From Ligustrum vulgare (lineage: Eukaryota; Streptophyta; Magnoliopsida; Lamiales; Oleaceae), in NCBI GenBank assembly GCA_963555705.1, contig OY743184.1:31072614-31136613 (forward strand): a stretch of 64,000 nucleotides of DNA, written 5' to 3'. Under the pieces are notes generated by a model that was not told where the DNA came from, did no database searches, and was given only the letters and a program-made list of their open reading frames with translations. Shown here one piece after another: positions 22,980-34,335 of the stretch (its first letter is position 1; each line of letters begins with the position of its first letter). The position numbers and the translations under genes were made by a program.

Positions 22980-24175
22980 TGACATTTAAACTCTAGGTTT
23001 AGTACTTTAGGATTTTTTGTACTTTAAATAATCTGTCATACATGTCATCTATTTTTGTTTCTAGTTTTTTAATTCTTTCTTCTATTGATATAATTCTTTT
23101 ATTATCTTCCTTTCCTATTTTTCATTTAATTTTTCTATTTTCTATAATTATTCCAATTTTATCTTGATCAATTAATTCGCCTAATTTTCTTTGAAATTCT
23201 TTCAAAATTTCCTCATCTATGTTTTTGACCTCTCCTATAATTTCTTTTAATTCTTTAAATTGTATTGTTAATTTATTTTACATATCTTGTAATTTCTCTT
23301 TGACATTTTTATCTTATATATTTAACTGTTGTAATTCTTCAATATCTATTTTATCTTGTGAATTTATGTTTTTATAAGTTTAAATTAGTTATCCAATTTA
23401 ATTGCTTATTAAGAAGTCAATCGGATTCTTCCCATGGGCTTAATTGTTGAAACATAGTTGTATTAGCTCCTCTTACTTTGATAAGATCCTACTGGTAACC
23501 TTATATTTTCTATTATTTGTTTTTTAAACTTTATTTGTGGAAATTCTATTATTAATATCTTCCTTTGATATGTTCAATTTCTAAAATAACTTCTTATTGA
23601 TATTTTGCTTCTTTATATTTCATTATCTAATATTCACAAAATTCTTGTGTTGATCTTATCATCAATTTTCTTTGTTGTGTTCAAAAATATTTTATATAGT
23701 TTTCATTTCCTTGTTTTATCATGTATCTCTTTATTAGTTTTTCTTTCTTATCTAGAATAATTTTTATTTTACGTAATTGTTTTAAGATTTTATCAAAACA
23801 TTCTCTCTTTTTCTCTAATGATCTTAATCTTAGGATTTCTTCTTTTTTTATATTTCCCTCTTCTCTAATATTGTCCATTAAATTCCTTCTTTGTTCAATT
23901 ATTAAATCGAATTTTTCATTTGTCTCTATGTCTAGATATTTAACTAATAAAAAGTCTGCTCAATGATAATCCATTTCTATATTCTTTATTTAATTCTTCA
24001 AAATATCTTTATGTATTAAATCTAATATTTCTTGTTATTATAAAATCTTCTTTTATTATACTAAGATTTGCTAGATCAAATATATCTCTTCTTATTAATT
24101 TCTTTATCTAAGTCTTTCAAAACTCTTAAAATTTGTATTTTTTAATTATTAGGTAGTACTAACGTATGCATAATT
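22980..24175 (-). pseudogene. N-terminal coiled-coil region of the minus-strand caulimovirid copy
   Basis: Minus-strand frames are dominated by Lys, Glu, Ile and Asn with heptad-like spacing. The longest open piece is 65 aa (23878-23681, starting MDNIREEGNIKKEEILR). A segment near 23500-23390 (ending near a run encoding NN-W-type sequence around the CCCATGGG at 23433) matches 47755-47870 of the plus copy at nucleotide level. This could be a virion-associated or capsid N-terminal protein. Its identity is uncertain. Confidence 0.4.
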
Positions 24176-24252
24176 ATAAATCTTGGTATATGTATTTTGT
24201 ATTTGTTTTTATATTTTGTTATATAATATTTATCTTTAAGATCTACCATATG

Positions 24253-24264
24253 ACTTTGATACCA
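24253..24264 (-). promoter_or_regulatory. caulimovirid primer-binding site (tRNA-Met), minus-strand copy
   Basis: The minus strand reads TGGTATCAAAGT, the Caulimoviridae tRNA-Met primer site with mismatches. It marks the conventional origin of the viral genome and orients the copy. About 170 bp of leader/promoter sequence extends from it to the copy's edge at 24435, and this matches 31563-31706 of the plus copy. Confidence 0.65.
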
Positions 24265-24439
24265 ATAGGAGGTGCTACTACGAGTGAACAAAAATCAAAT
24301 AAAATCATAGATCAAATGAAATCAAAAATTAAAAATATTTTGAGATTTTTTAGACTTTAAAGATGGAAATATAAAACCTCGAGGATTTCTGTGTTAAATT
24401 ATATGAATATGGGTATTTTGGTAAATTTTATCTTTCCAC

Positions 24440-24750
24440 ATGTACATGTAAAGAATCTGTAAACAAAATTATATGCAAGTTTTATCCTATTGACAATAAT
24501 AATTACATTTAAAAAAACTCACAATGGCATCAACATAAAAATTACGTGAAGTTCAAGAATGCACGTAAAATGAGAAGTGGTTTTACAATTCCCTACCCCC
24601 CTAAAAGAGAGATTTTGTCTTGAAAAATAGAACTTATCAAAAAGATGTCGATACTTGGCACACATTTTTTTTCTCGTGTTCCCAAGTAGCCTCTTCTACT
24701 GCATGATTCCTCCAAAGGACTTTGACTAACATTATCTTCTTTAAAATCCC
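24440..24750 (-). mobile_element. 3' tip of a Tekay-like element C (LTR end, polypurine tract, chromodomain end)
   Basis: 24440-24588 matches the end of the solo LTR at 34336-36844 (ATTACGTGAAGTTC versus ATTACGTGAAATCT, then GAAAAGCGGTATTACA versus GAGAAGTGGTTTTACA). It is followed by TTCCCTACCCCCC, the reverse complement of a polypurine tract. Beyond that, GATACTTGGC, then CCCAAGTAGCCTC and GGACTTTGACTAA reproduce the chromodomain end of gag-pol in element D (57040-57115). Homology ends at about 24750, where Athila sequence begins. Only the 3' end is present. Confidence 0.65.
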
Positions 24751-24754
24751 TTGA

Positions 24755-25640
24755 GTTCTATTTCGGATGTGGAAATATTTGATGTGCGGGGAATTGACTT
24801 CATGGGACCCTTCCCATCTTCATTCTCAAATCATTATATTTTGGTGGCAGTTGGTTATGTGTCAAAGTGGGTAGAAGTGGTGGCCTTACCAACTAATGAT
24901 TCTGGGTTGGTAGTGAACTTTTTAAAGAAAACATTTTCTCTCTTAATGGCACCCCCCGAGCCATCATTAGCGATGGAGGAAAACACTTTTGTAATCGCCT
25001 CTTTGACTCATTTTTGACCAAGTATGGAGTCAAACACTGAGTATCCATTCCTTATCGTCCACAAACAAGTGGGCAAGTGGAGATTTCAATTAGGACGTTA
25101 AAGAAAATCCTTGAAGTAACAGTGAGTGCCTCGAGAAAAGATTAGTGCAAGAAATTGGATGATGCATTGTGAACCTACCATACTGCATTCAAAGCACCGA
25201 TTGGTATGTCTCCATTCCACCTTTTGTTTGGTAAGGCATGCCACCTTCCGGTTGAACTCTAGCACCGAGCTTATTGGGTAATCAGACTTTGAATTTTGAT
25301 ATGAAGTTGGACCGTGGGAAAAGATTACTCCACTCAATGAACTCGATGAGCTTCATCTTGATTCATATGAGAATTCCCAAATATATAAAGAAAAGACCAA
25401 AAAGTTGCATTAAAAAATTTTTTGAAGATAGAATTCAATATTGGAGTACAAGTTCTTCTCTACAACTCCAGACTTTGATTGTTCCCTGGTAAACTTCACT
25501 CTAGATGGTAGGGACCTTTCACTATTTCTAAAATCTTCCCACATGGAGTGGTTAAACTGTATCATGAGGAGAAAGGGAACTACAAAGTCAATAGGCAATT
25601 GTTGAAACCATACTTGGGAGGTGATTTCGTAAAAGAGAAG
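24755..25640 (+). pseudogene. Athila integrase fragment (Ty3/gypsy)
   Basis: The plus-strand frame gives the Athila integrase signature [19 protein letters not shown] (first catalytic Asp present) and [20 protein letters not shown]. It then carries damaged versions of the second Asp region, a RLVCLHSTFCLV-type stretch (other frame), LNFDMKLD, LNELDELHLDSYEN and QIYKEKTKK, and a final KPYLGGDFVKE-type end near 25630. Several stops and shifts, and loss of the second Asp block, make it non-functional. Its upstream pol is missing: the fragment abuts a Tekay 3' tip. Confidence 0.8.
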
Positions 25641-27590
25641 TCATCCATTCTTTTTTGTAAACCCAAAGTAATTGCATCCAAAAGTCAAGCTTATAAGTTT
25701 AACTAAGCACTTGGGAGGCAATCCAAATTTCTACTTTTTTTTGCTTACTTGTTAATATTTACTTATTTCATTTTTCTTTCTTCCATTTTGATTAATTGTC
25801 AACTTTTGTAGCTTACAATTTTTGAAATCCTAAGTGGCCTTGTTTTTAAGAAGTTTGGGGGTGAATTTCTTACAAAAGAATCAAAGCTTAGGTCAATATT
25901 GAACATCACAATCAAGCATCAAATGGTGAGGTTCCATTAACCCTTCTCTTTTTTATACAATGTTCTTTTTCTTCATTGAGGAAAATGTTTTCAAGTTTGG
26001 GGGTGATGGTTTCATTTCGTTTTGGACTTAAACATTTTAGATAGCCTTGCCAGCTTAAGATGTTTTGATTTTTAAAAATTTTCATTTTGTTTTGAATATT
26101 AACATGCTAGATAGCCTTGCCGGCTTAAGATATTTTAATGTTTGAAATTGTTGTTAATTCATGAGTTATGACCAAATATTCTAGTTGTGTTCCTTTCTAT
26201 AAATTCTTATCCATGTAAGATCCTAAGTTACCTTGAGCACAGTAGTCATAATTGATAGTTGGTAAAGTGTGGAAATTGTTGAAGGGTAAAGAGATTGATG
26301 AAGTAGAAGAATTAGATTGTGAGCTTACAGTTTAAATTTTTATCAACCTATCGAATTTTTTCTAATGCTCTAAATCTTTTGATCCTATTGTGAGAAAAGT
26401 TTAGGGGTGGTCGAGTCAGCAAATGATATAGTCTAGATGTAATGTGACTCCATGCGTAATTGATATAATTTGTGTGGAGTGTCTTTGATATCAAGTTTAA
26501 ACTAGGTGATGACCATATACTAGAGATCTAAGCCCATATTAATTCGTGCATTGGGATCTCGTAGCCTTTTTTACTCAAGTAATTATGCCTATTGGATTAT
26601 TTCAAAACTTGGTGTCTTAAGTTTTAAACTTGGGAGTCACTGGCCTAAAGCTCACTACATGAGGTCAATTAGAAAGTTTAATGAGTAGGGTCAAAAAAAT
26701 TGCATTTGCTAAATAAGTTTATTGATTGAAGAGGGAGAAACTTATAACAATGTGGAACAATTTTGAATTTTTTATGCCAAAATCCTTGTTGGGGGCAAGC
26801 TTTTATTATTTAAGTTTCATTTCATTGTATATTTTAATCCATTGTTAAAATTATGTATTTAAACCTTGAGTTTTGTTGTTATTCATTGTATGCTAATTTA
26901 CAGTGAGTTGGGATGATTGATAAAACTTGACCTAACCTAATTGATTTCAATGCTTATATTGAGAATTTAGTTATTTATTATCTTGTACATTTATAGTTGT
27001 ATTTAATGTCTTAAATTTTGGCCAAATAATGCTTGAATTGTTGGATTGTGCAATCATTGTATTTTTGACCAATACAATACATACTCTAGGTTCTCATTAA
27101 GGATAAAAATGTAATTAAAACCTTAGATAGAATAGGGTTTGAAATCTATCATATTTGTTTGATGTAGCAAATCGAAAATATATTTCTTTTATGTTAATAA
27201 GAGACCATTGGGAATTTGTTTAGGGGTCAAGATCATGCAAGAAACCAGTATAATATTTTTCCATTTGTAATTGTCACCAAAATGTCGTCAAAATAAATTA
27301 AACTTTGTTGGTACCAACATTATGTATAAAAAGACACTTGTATGCTTTAGATGAAGTGAAGCCAATAGAAATCAAGAAATTTGATAGTCATTGAAACCAG
27401 GCCCTTGGAGCCTACTTTAGGTCATAAAGACACTTTTGTAACTTGCAAACAAATTTAGGTTTGGTGAAATCTGATAATCTATAGGCCAGTTCTATATATA
27501 TATATACACACATTCATCAAGGAGCCTAAGAATAAATGCATTAATTAGATATGTGTAGCTTCCGAACAAGCTATTTGTGTATATTGAATT
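25641..27590 (+). other. Athila-like 3' non-coding region
   Basis: It begins with AAGCACTTGGGAGGCAATCC, a sequence typical just after Athila pol, and contains GTTTGGGGGTGA-type blocks (about 25855 and 25995) and GTTGGGGGCAAGC (26787). No env-like ORF survives. I cannot place an LTR edge. After about 27000 there is only AT-rich sequence. Confidence 0.45.
26010..26155. repeat. tandem duplication of about 72 bp
   Basis: Two adjacent copies share TTTTGTTTTG/GTTTTGGA, TTAACAT or TAAACATTTTAGATAG, then CCTTGCC(A/G)GCTTAAGAT. The second copy starts near 26084. It lies within the Athila-like 3' region. Confidence 0.75.
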
Positions 27591-27596
27591 ATAAGT

Positions 27597-27745
27597 TGCC
27601 CCAAGTGGGTACCTTATGGTGCCCACTAGGGGCACATGGTGCCCTTTATTGGGGGGTGTCAGGCGGGGCCCACCAAGCCTTCCTGACACCCAATGCTCAT
27701 CTGATACGTGGCGGTTAGGCATGTTTTATGGTGCCCTCATAAAAC
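27597..27745. mobile_element. possible short GC-rich MITE
   Basis: A 150-bp GC-rich block in AT-rich surroundings. The left part has GGGTACCTTATGGTGCCC and the right end, reversed, reads GGGTTTTATGAGGGCACC, which could be diverged inverted ends. Flanks AAGTTG (left) and TAGTTG (right) are a weak candidate target duplication. I see no coding capacity. Confidence 0.3.
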
Positions 27746-28129
27746 CCTTAGTTGTGTATAATGGAAATTTATATGACAACCCAAGTAAATCGTTGTTTTT
27801 TACAATAGGACTATACATTTCATTATAGTCCACTGCAACCCTTTGCAGCTAGCTGAGCTTTTTACCTATCAATACTTCCATTTGTCATGCTTTTGACCCA
27901 AAAAAACTGTTTATTGCCATGATGTTAGCATTAGGTGGTCGGGGAACCAATGTCCGAGTTTGGTTTTGGAAGGGAACATTAACTTTAGTTGCCATGGCAT
28001 ATTGGCATCCCACCACTCAATGTAAGGCTTAGCTTAGTTAAAAAAATTTGGTTCTTTGTGAGGGTAGGGAAATGACATAGAAAAAACTAACATCAGTGTC
28101 TACTTCAAATTTTTGCAGAGTTGATGGAT
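27746..28129. other. non-coding; nothing identified
   Basis: AT-rich sequence without coding frames or recognisable repeats, ending at the left target-site copy of the hAT element. Confidence 0.4.
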
Positions 28130-28137
28130 GTAATTGC

Positions 28138-28647
28138 TAGGGATATCAAAAATGCTCGTCGGATCGACTAGTTCAGGCTCGAATAGCATAAAGCTTGAGC
28201 AAAGCTCGGCTCGTGGCTCAAAGGATTGAGCCAAGGTTAAGCTGAGCCTCAAAAACACAACAAGGCTCGAACCGAGGCTAGCCCGTATGGCCCATCAAGC
28301 CACAGGGGCTGACTCATGTGGTGGACCAAGATTGGCTTGTGTTGATCTTTGTATTTCATATATTGTGTGCATTGTAAAGTTATGTTTGATTTTTGTACTA
28401 CATTTATTGTGTGCAATATATTTTTAACTAAACACAATTCATTTTCCACATATATATGCAAAATAATAATAATAATAATACGGGCCGACCCGTTCGAGCT
28501 CGACTTGAAGAAGTCTGAGCCGAAACTTGAGTCGAGCCTAAAAGATTCGGTCAAGCTTTGGTTTGGCTCAACTTGGGGAAAAAATCTCAACCCCTAAAAG
28601 CTCGAGCCTTGATCTTCAGCTAGTGAGCTGGCTCGTTGACATTCCTA
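28138..28647. mobile_element. non-autonomous hAT element with 8-bp target duplication
   Basis: 510 bp bounded by the perfect 8-bp duplication GTAATTGC (28130-28137 and 28648-28655). Terminal inverted repeats are TAGGGATATCAAA on the left and TAGGAATGTCAAC on the reversed right. An 8-bp duplication with TAGGG-type ends is diagnostic of hAT transposons. The interior is full of GGCTCGA/GAGCTCG/TGAGCC motifs in both orientations and an (AAT)n run at 28461-28480. It encodes no transposase; the ORFs at 28249-28597 are frames through these motifs. Confidence 0.85.
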
Positions 28648-28655
28648 GTAATTGC

Positions 28656-30577
28656 ATAGGATTGTTACGTTCAAGTATGGTAACATGTGATGGAGAATCA
28701 GATTGTATTAGATTGTGATATTGGGAGAGGTCTACAATGATGTTGAGGCCTAGTATAGGAGGATATCAATGATCGAGTTAGAATAAGAGTAGGGAAAGAT
28801 GGGTTATGGTTTGGGCTTATTACGCTAGGTGCAGGATCGACCTTGACTATAATTCATCTAAGTAGTGTATTAGGGTTCCCAAATACAGGTTTGTGCATTG
28901 ATAGGGGCCCAAATATATATAAGTTTTTTTTAGGATTAAGTTGACAAATACAAAACTTCAAGGACCTATTTTTTGAAATTGGGTATTTTAAAAGATATTT
29001 TAACAAAACAAAACATATTCCCCAAATCAGGCTTATTGCATAATCTTTTTTTGTACAAAGTGTTTTACATCAAAATGAAGATTCATTTCAAGAATTTTCT
29101 TGTACCCAATGACTGGAGGATTGACAATGAAATTACTACCCATGGCTGAAATAATTACAACCAAAAAGCAATTGGAGATACAAATTTTATGATACAGATT
29201 TGATTGAAAAATGAAGAAGATGTTGGCTGAAATTTCCCCAAAATGGAGAATAAAAGGTCTACGAAGCGTTGGCCAAAATCTAAGAAAGTTTTCTTCAACA
29301 AACATATGGCTTGATTTAATATCTTCTTGCTGTCGTCGAGGCCATTAAGGGGGTAATTTCAACACATTCGCTGGATGCTCCTACAGCGACACCATAATGG
29401 TCGCTCTCGGCTCCTGACAAAGCTATCAACACTTGCATAATACTTTTGTGAATTAAAATATACGTGATGAACTACCAAAAGTATCTGCGAACCTGGCTTA
29501 GGTTTGTGTGAAATGTTACTACCAAATGAATAAAGACGGTGGAGTTGTGACCCGGGAAATGCTCAACAAAATGCCCGTTCAAAATTCTATTATGGTGACC
29601 TCGTTAAGCAACTAGTTCCAAATAACAGCTATTATACATGACCTTCGGCAATGACCGTTGAGATAGTCAGTGACAATTGTAGGCTCGCAGCTCCTTCAAT
29701 GTGCTGCTGGGTTTGGTTTTTATCCTATAAAAACATTACATTTTTTATATGTACTAGACTTTGATTAATTAATGGTGGATTATTTTCAAACAAAAGGCTC
29801 ATTACAGCCTTGTTACAGACCTTAGCTGTAAAATGATATTTTTGCTATAAAAACAAGAACTTTTGCATTCGTGCTCTCTGTGTTGATCAAAAGCTATTTG
29901 TCAATCAAAATCTGGATGATTAACAAATGGATTCAGGGCTCAAATCAATAGGTCTATAGTTTCATTTGATTTATTCATAATATATTACTACAGATTGTAA
30001 TTAATTAAAATTTTCAATTTCAAAGCCCTCTCTTTAATTGCATGTTTGTTGTGTTCAATTATCATCAAAACTGAACACAAGTCCAATTTCCTGGAAATTC
30101 ATAATTACAATTGCAACTTAATTACATTCTTCAATCAATTACAATTTATAATTGATTACAAGTGTATCTTATTTTCAATTTTGTAATCAATTACAAAACG
30201 TAACTAATTACTCACCAGGGGTTAACCGTGCGAGATCCAACATTTTTCCAATCACTGGGTCTATCTAGCTAGTTATGCCTGGTGATCCACCTCGAGAATC
30301 ACCGAGATTTAAGGCAGCCACTTTATCTCCATCACAATACACACCCGCAAAACTGCATGATTTTGAAGTGAAATCTCATGACTCGAAACAATTCGACGGG
30401 AAAATCATCCGAGCTCTTTTGAATCGATTGCAAGGCAAAAAAATCACATGTTGGGAGTGGAAAATCGTGTTTACAGCACTAGGTGAAGTGCCGAATAGCT
30501 CCTAAATCTAAAGAGTAAAATCAAATGAATTAAAAAGTAGGAACAACTGTGATAGATGAGAGGGGGGGGGGGGGGGG

Positions 30578-30608
<31 letters not shown>

Positions 30609-31562
30609 AGTCCTTTATTCTTGCTTGTACATTTTCTATCCGTATGGGAAATAACTGATTTGACGAAATAAATCCTAATTACCTGGTTTTAAAAATTTTG
30701 AATGTAAACATGTGAGGGTATAACTAGTCCTTCGTTTTATGTATTGATAGGGCCCCAAATAAAGTTTCACTTATGTCCTCAGACCAGCCCTGGCTAGGTG
30801 GTGTTTGTATGGGATTAGTAAAATGTGAGGTCGTGTTTCTAGGGCATTAGGATTAGATTTATTACCTAAAGGCATTGTTGAATCCAACCTGGGCATCTTG
30901 AATTGCAAGACATGGATGTAAAGTCACATGTATACATGTGGGTACATTAACATTATCATGAAACAAAAATTGTTTTTCATATAATGGAGCATGTTTGGCC
31001 AACTATATACTACCACTTTAGACATCTAAAAATATATAAACAAAGTGTGATGGGCTATTATTGAGATGGAATTGTCCATTTGCACAGGAAAGAACATAAA
31101 GATTATGGTAATTATATTAACACCACAATTTTTTATAAACACGCCACATTTTAATTGTATTATTGGTCCCTAATCTTTATAGATTATTATATTTATGTTC
31201 TTAATTTTTTTCGTTAAATTCTTATCATTAAATTTTCAGCAACTAACAAATCTTCTACTCATTCCAAATTTTTTTTTTGTTATCTTGCTTTAAAATGACA
31301 TACTTTTGACTTTCTTTACTTATTAAATATAAGAGGGATAACTAAATCTTTTTATTTCTTCTTAACGAATTTTTTTGTAGAGCCTGATAGGAGAGATAAG
31401 ATGTAATAATTAATGAAAGACGCAAAATAAGAATACAATGAAAAAAGTTGGGGACATAGTTTTGATATTGACTAAAGATTATGAACATTTCATGCAATTA
31501 AAATGTGGTGCACATATAAGAAAATGTGATGAAAATATATTTAGCCTAGAGATTACCATACA
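28656..31562. other. AT-rich non-coding sequence; no supported gene
   Basis: The only distinctive items are a 76-codon frame at 30275-30505 (starting MPGDPPRESPRF) with no recognisable domain, a block of repeated CAATTACAA/TTGTAAT words at 30080-30215, and the poly-G/AG microsatellite at 30562. No element ends were found. Confidence 0.4.
30562..30604. repeat. (G)17(AG)13 microsatellite
   Basis: A run of 17 G followed directly by 13 AG units, giving a 43-base pure-purine strand. Confidence 0.9.
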
Positions 31563-31921
31563 AAAGATATAAATTTACCAAAATATTCTTTTTATATAAT
31601 TTGATAGTTAAGTCCTCAAAGTTTTATGTTTCCAACCTTAAAATCTCAAAATATTTTTAGTATTTGATTTTATTTGGTTTTTTTTGCTCTTAGTAGCACC
31701 CCATTTTGGTATCATAGCCATAGATCTAGATAAAATGACAATATATATTATAAATAAATATAAACAAAATAAAAAAGGATATAAAACTTTGAAAAACAAC
31801 ATACTATGAAAATTTGAAAATCAAATTGAAAAATGATTATGTTATTAGTAAATAAATTAGGAAAAGATTACATAGTTAAGGGGAAAAAAAATTATACATT
31901 AGGATCCCCATATAGAAGTAA
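31563..31921 (+). mobile_element. endogenous caulimovirid, plus-strand copy, 5' part (leader and primer site)
   Basis: Homologous to the reversed sequence 24435-24190: both begin with AAATTTACCAAAATA, continue with a TATATAATTTGA/CATATAATTTAA stretch, then TCTCAAAATATTTTTA, a TAGTAGCACC block and the primer site. It is interrupted at 31921 by the CACTA transposon (31922-47134), and the viral sequence resumes at 47135. No ORF of useful length survives here. Confidence 0.7.
31707..31718 (+). promoter_or_regulatory. caulimovirid primer-binding site (tRNA-Met), plus-strand copy
   Basis: TGGTATCATAGC, one mismatch from the tRNA-Met primer site, at the same position relative to the conserved leader as in the minus-strand copy. 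Confidence 0.65.
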
Positions 31922-32104
31922 CACTAGTACGGATTTGTTCAAAAAATAAGTAATTTACGTTGCTTTCTGGAAAAATCGATGCCTATAAAAATGGGGGTGG
32001 CAATTTTGTAAATATGATATGAAAATATGTGTGGTTACTCACTAGAAACTGACACATATTGTAAGATCTACCCAAAGGCGTCTGTTCTTTATTATGAACC
32101 GACA

Positions 32105-32165
32105 CCTAAAATTATTGTATATGCATCGGTTCTTTGAGAAGAACCGACGTATATACATAAAAAAT
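32105..32165. repeat. left subterminal inverted repeat of the CACTA element
   Basis: ATATGCATCGGTTC (about 32119-32132) and GAACCGACGTATAT (32141-32154) form an imperfect hairpin with an 8-base loop. A similar pair around ATCGATGC lies near the right end (46985-47040). In CACTA elements such subterminal repeats bind the transposition protein. Confidence 0.6.
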
Positions 32166-32195
32166 TATCATAAGCATCAGTTCCTTTAATGCCTA

Positions 32196-32887
32196 AACCC
32201 TTCATAACTTTAGGTCACAGTAGCGCACGTCTGCTCTCATTATCTCTCACTTTCTCTCACAAGCACGCATCTCTCTCTTTCACTCCTCAAGCTGCCACCA
32301 CCACCACCACTAACGCCTCCACCACCACCACCATTCATGCCCACACTACCACCACCACCGCGCGCATTCTCTCTCTCTCTTTCTCGAACGTTCTCTCTCT
32401 TTACCGATCCTGCGGCTTACCACCACCACCCGTCGCCACCTCCTCCCTCTCATCCCTGCCACCACTGTCGCCATTTGTGTATATATATTAATTTTAGATT
32501 ATTGATTTTGAGTTAATAGATGTATATATTGAAAGTTTTGAAGTATTTGAGTTTTATTGAAATTTTAGAATGTTATTTTTATATAAAAACAATTGATTAT
32601 AGACTTTTGATGTTGAGGAGTTGGGAATTGATTTTGGATTAATGTTGGACTAGTCGATGATGTTGAAGTTTGACTGGAGTTGTGTTTGACTTTTGGATAT
32701 GTTGAGGTTGAATATTTTGGTTTTATTGTGACATTTTTATTTCCCCTACAGGTTGGCGAAGCTCAATTTATAGGGAAGATTCTGCTAAAATTTCCTTAGG
32801 ATTTTTTAAATAAAAAAGTATAATTATAATTTAAGATGATTTCATTCGTTTTAATACGCTGTGAGTATCTAATATAGGTTGTTAAAT
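32196..32887 (+). other. CACTA 5' region upstream of TNP2, with a CT-rich/CCA-repeat block
   Basis: A CT-rich stretch and (CCA)n repeats (32295-32360) produce a Thr/Ser-rich frame at 32189-32491 that I do not regard as a protein. The rest is AT-rich up to the ATG of TNP2. It may contain the transposase promoter, but no element is clear. Confidence 0.4.
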
Positions 32888-34335
32888 ATGGATCGGAGTT
32901 GGATGTATGGGAGACGTAATATTCATGATATGTGAAAGAATTTGAAGAATTTATGAAATATGCTAAGGAAAACAAAATAAGGAAAGGGATAGAAATGATT
33001 TTATATCCTTGTTGTGATTGTAAGAATTTGAGAAAGTTTTGTAGCTCTGAGCAAGTGAAGAGCCATTTGATTCGTCATGGGTTTAGGGAATGTTATACAC
33101 GGTGGATATGGCATGGTGAGAGTATACTTCCGAGGACGATCATCGATCACAATGAGGGTTTGAACAATAATAATAAGATTAATGTGGAGAATGACGAGAA
33201 TGATGTGGATAATGATCGAATAGATGAAATGATGCGTGATGTACAAGAAGATTTCATTGAAAACCCTCATATATTCAATAATTTGTTCAATGATTCTGAA
33301 AAGTCTTTGTTTTCTAGTTGTAATAAATTCACAAAATTGTCTGCTGTGTTCAAACTGTATAACTTGAAAGTAAAAAATAGGTGGAATGATATGAGTTTTA
33401 CGAAATTATTGAAACTTTTACAAGAGATGCTTCCAGAGGATAACGAGCTTCCTAGTTCAATTTACGAGGCAAAGAAAATATTGTGCTAGAATGGGTATGA
33501 AGATCGAGATGATACATGCATGTCCAAATGATTGTGTATTATATCAGAATGAGAATAAGGACTTGCATCTGTGTCCAAAGTGTGGGGCATCAAGGTATAA
33601 GCAAAAGTAGGACAATGATAATTGGGAGGATAAGAAAGGCTATCCGGTAAAGGTGTTATGGTACCTACCATATTACCAAGATTTAAATGCTTGTTTGCGA
33701 ATGCAAAAGATGCTAAGAACATGCGGTGGCATGCTGAAGGGAGGAAAGAAGCTGAAAAACTAAGACATCCGACCGATTCTCCTCAATGGAGGAACATTAA
33801 TAGGATGTTTTCCAAATTTAGTGGTTAAGATAGGAATCTTAGGCTTGGACTATGCACAGATGAGATGAACCTGAACAATAACATGAGTATTCGACATAGC
33901 ACTTGGCATGTTCTTTTGGGGATTTACAATATTCCTTCTTGGTTATGTATGAAGCGCAGGTACATCAAGTTTTCGTTGCTAATATCAGGGCCTAAACAAT
34001 CGAGAAATGACATATATGTTTACCTAGTGCCACTAATTGAAGTTTCAAGACTATTGTGGAATTAAGGTGTGTCGGTGTTTGATGCACATAGTTAAATGAA
34101 TTTCACTTTATGTGCTATGATTTTATGCACCATTAATGATTTTCTAGCTTATGGTAACTTATGAGGTTATACTAATAAAGGAGTTAAAGAATGTCCCGTT
34201 TGTGAAGAAGACACAGTTGATCATTGTTTGAAAAACTGTAAGAAAAATATGTTTATGAGTCATCAAATCTTTTCACCACCCTTATCGAAACAAGAAAAAT
34301 GCCCTTCAATGGAAAAATCTAGACTCAAGTTTCCC
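32888..34335 (+). pseudogene. CACTA TNP2 transposase, segment 1: N-terminal Transpos_assoc domain and start of the catalytic region
   Basis: The ATG at 32888 gives MDRSWMYGRRNIHD, the start of the plant Transpos_assoc domain (PF13963). After a shift near 32930 it continues FEEFMKYAKENKIRKG, YPCCDCKNLRKF, QVKSHLIRHGF and YTRWIWHGES. Then come NPHIFNNLFNDSEKSLF, LSAVFKLYNLKVKNRW and MLPEDNELPSSIYEAKKILC (ORF 32932-33489). TNP2 (Transposase_21, PF02992) follows in shifted frames: LHLCPKCGASRYKQK, VLWYLPYYQD, a WWH-type RHPTDSPQWRNINR block, LRLGLCTDEMNLNNN (first catalytic Asp) and YNIPSWLCMKRRYIKFSLL, then ISGPKQSRNDIYVYLVPLIE (second Asp). It acts at transposon ends in the nucleus. It is dead through stops, shifts and the LTR at 34336. 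Confidence 0.85.

Larger units (their letters stand above)
18780..24435 (-). mobile_element. endogenous caulimovirid (integrated plant pararetrovirus), minus-strand copy
   Basis: Very AT-rich sequence that, read on the minus strand from 24435 down to 18780, contains in order: a leader with a tRNA-Met-type primer site, an N-terminal coiled-coil region, a capsid region ending in a CCHC zinc knuckle, a 30K-type movement protein, an aspartic protease, the end of a reverse transcriptase/RNase H, and a further coiled-coil ORF. All frames are broken by stops and shifts, and most of the reverse transcriptase is deleted. A second, plus-strand copy lies at 31563-51206. The capsid-movement-protease-RT order fits the cavemovirus/solendovirus side of Caulimoviridae better than petuviruses or badnaviruses. 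That placement is inference. The plus-strand ORFs here are shadows. Confidence 0.75.

Noticed and set aside
18565..24360. Plus-strand hydrophobic frames suggesting membrane proteins (for example 21836-22249)
   Set aside because: They are reverse-strand shadows of the Lys/Asn/Ile-rich minus-strand viral frames; Leu/Phe/Ser-rich translation is what that strand produces.
30275..30505. A 76-residue protein gene
   Set aside because: No recognisable domain, no promoter or splice context and no homologous copy in the window; kept only as a remark in the non-coding entry.
32040..32060. A second CACTAG start (CACTAGAAACTGACAC) as the left end of the CACTA element
   Set aside because: It has no matching 3-bp duplication with the right end, whereas CACTAGTACGG at 31922 has TAA on both sides and resembles the right end better.
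32189..32491. A 100-residue Ser/Thr/His-rich protein upstream of TNP2
   Set aside because: It is generated by CT-rich and (CCA)n repeats in the transposon's non-coding 5' region.
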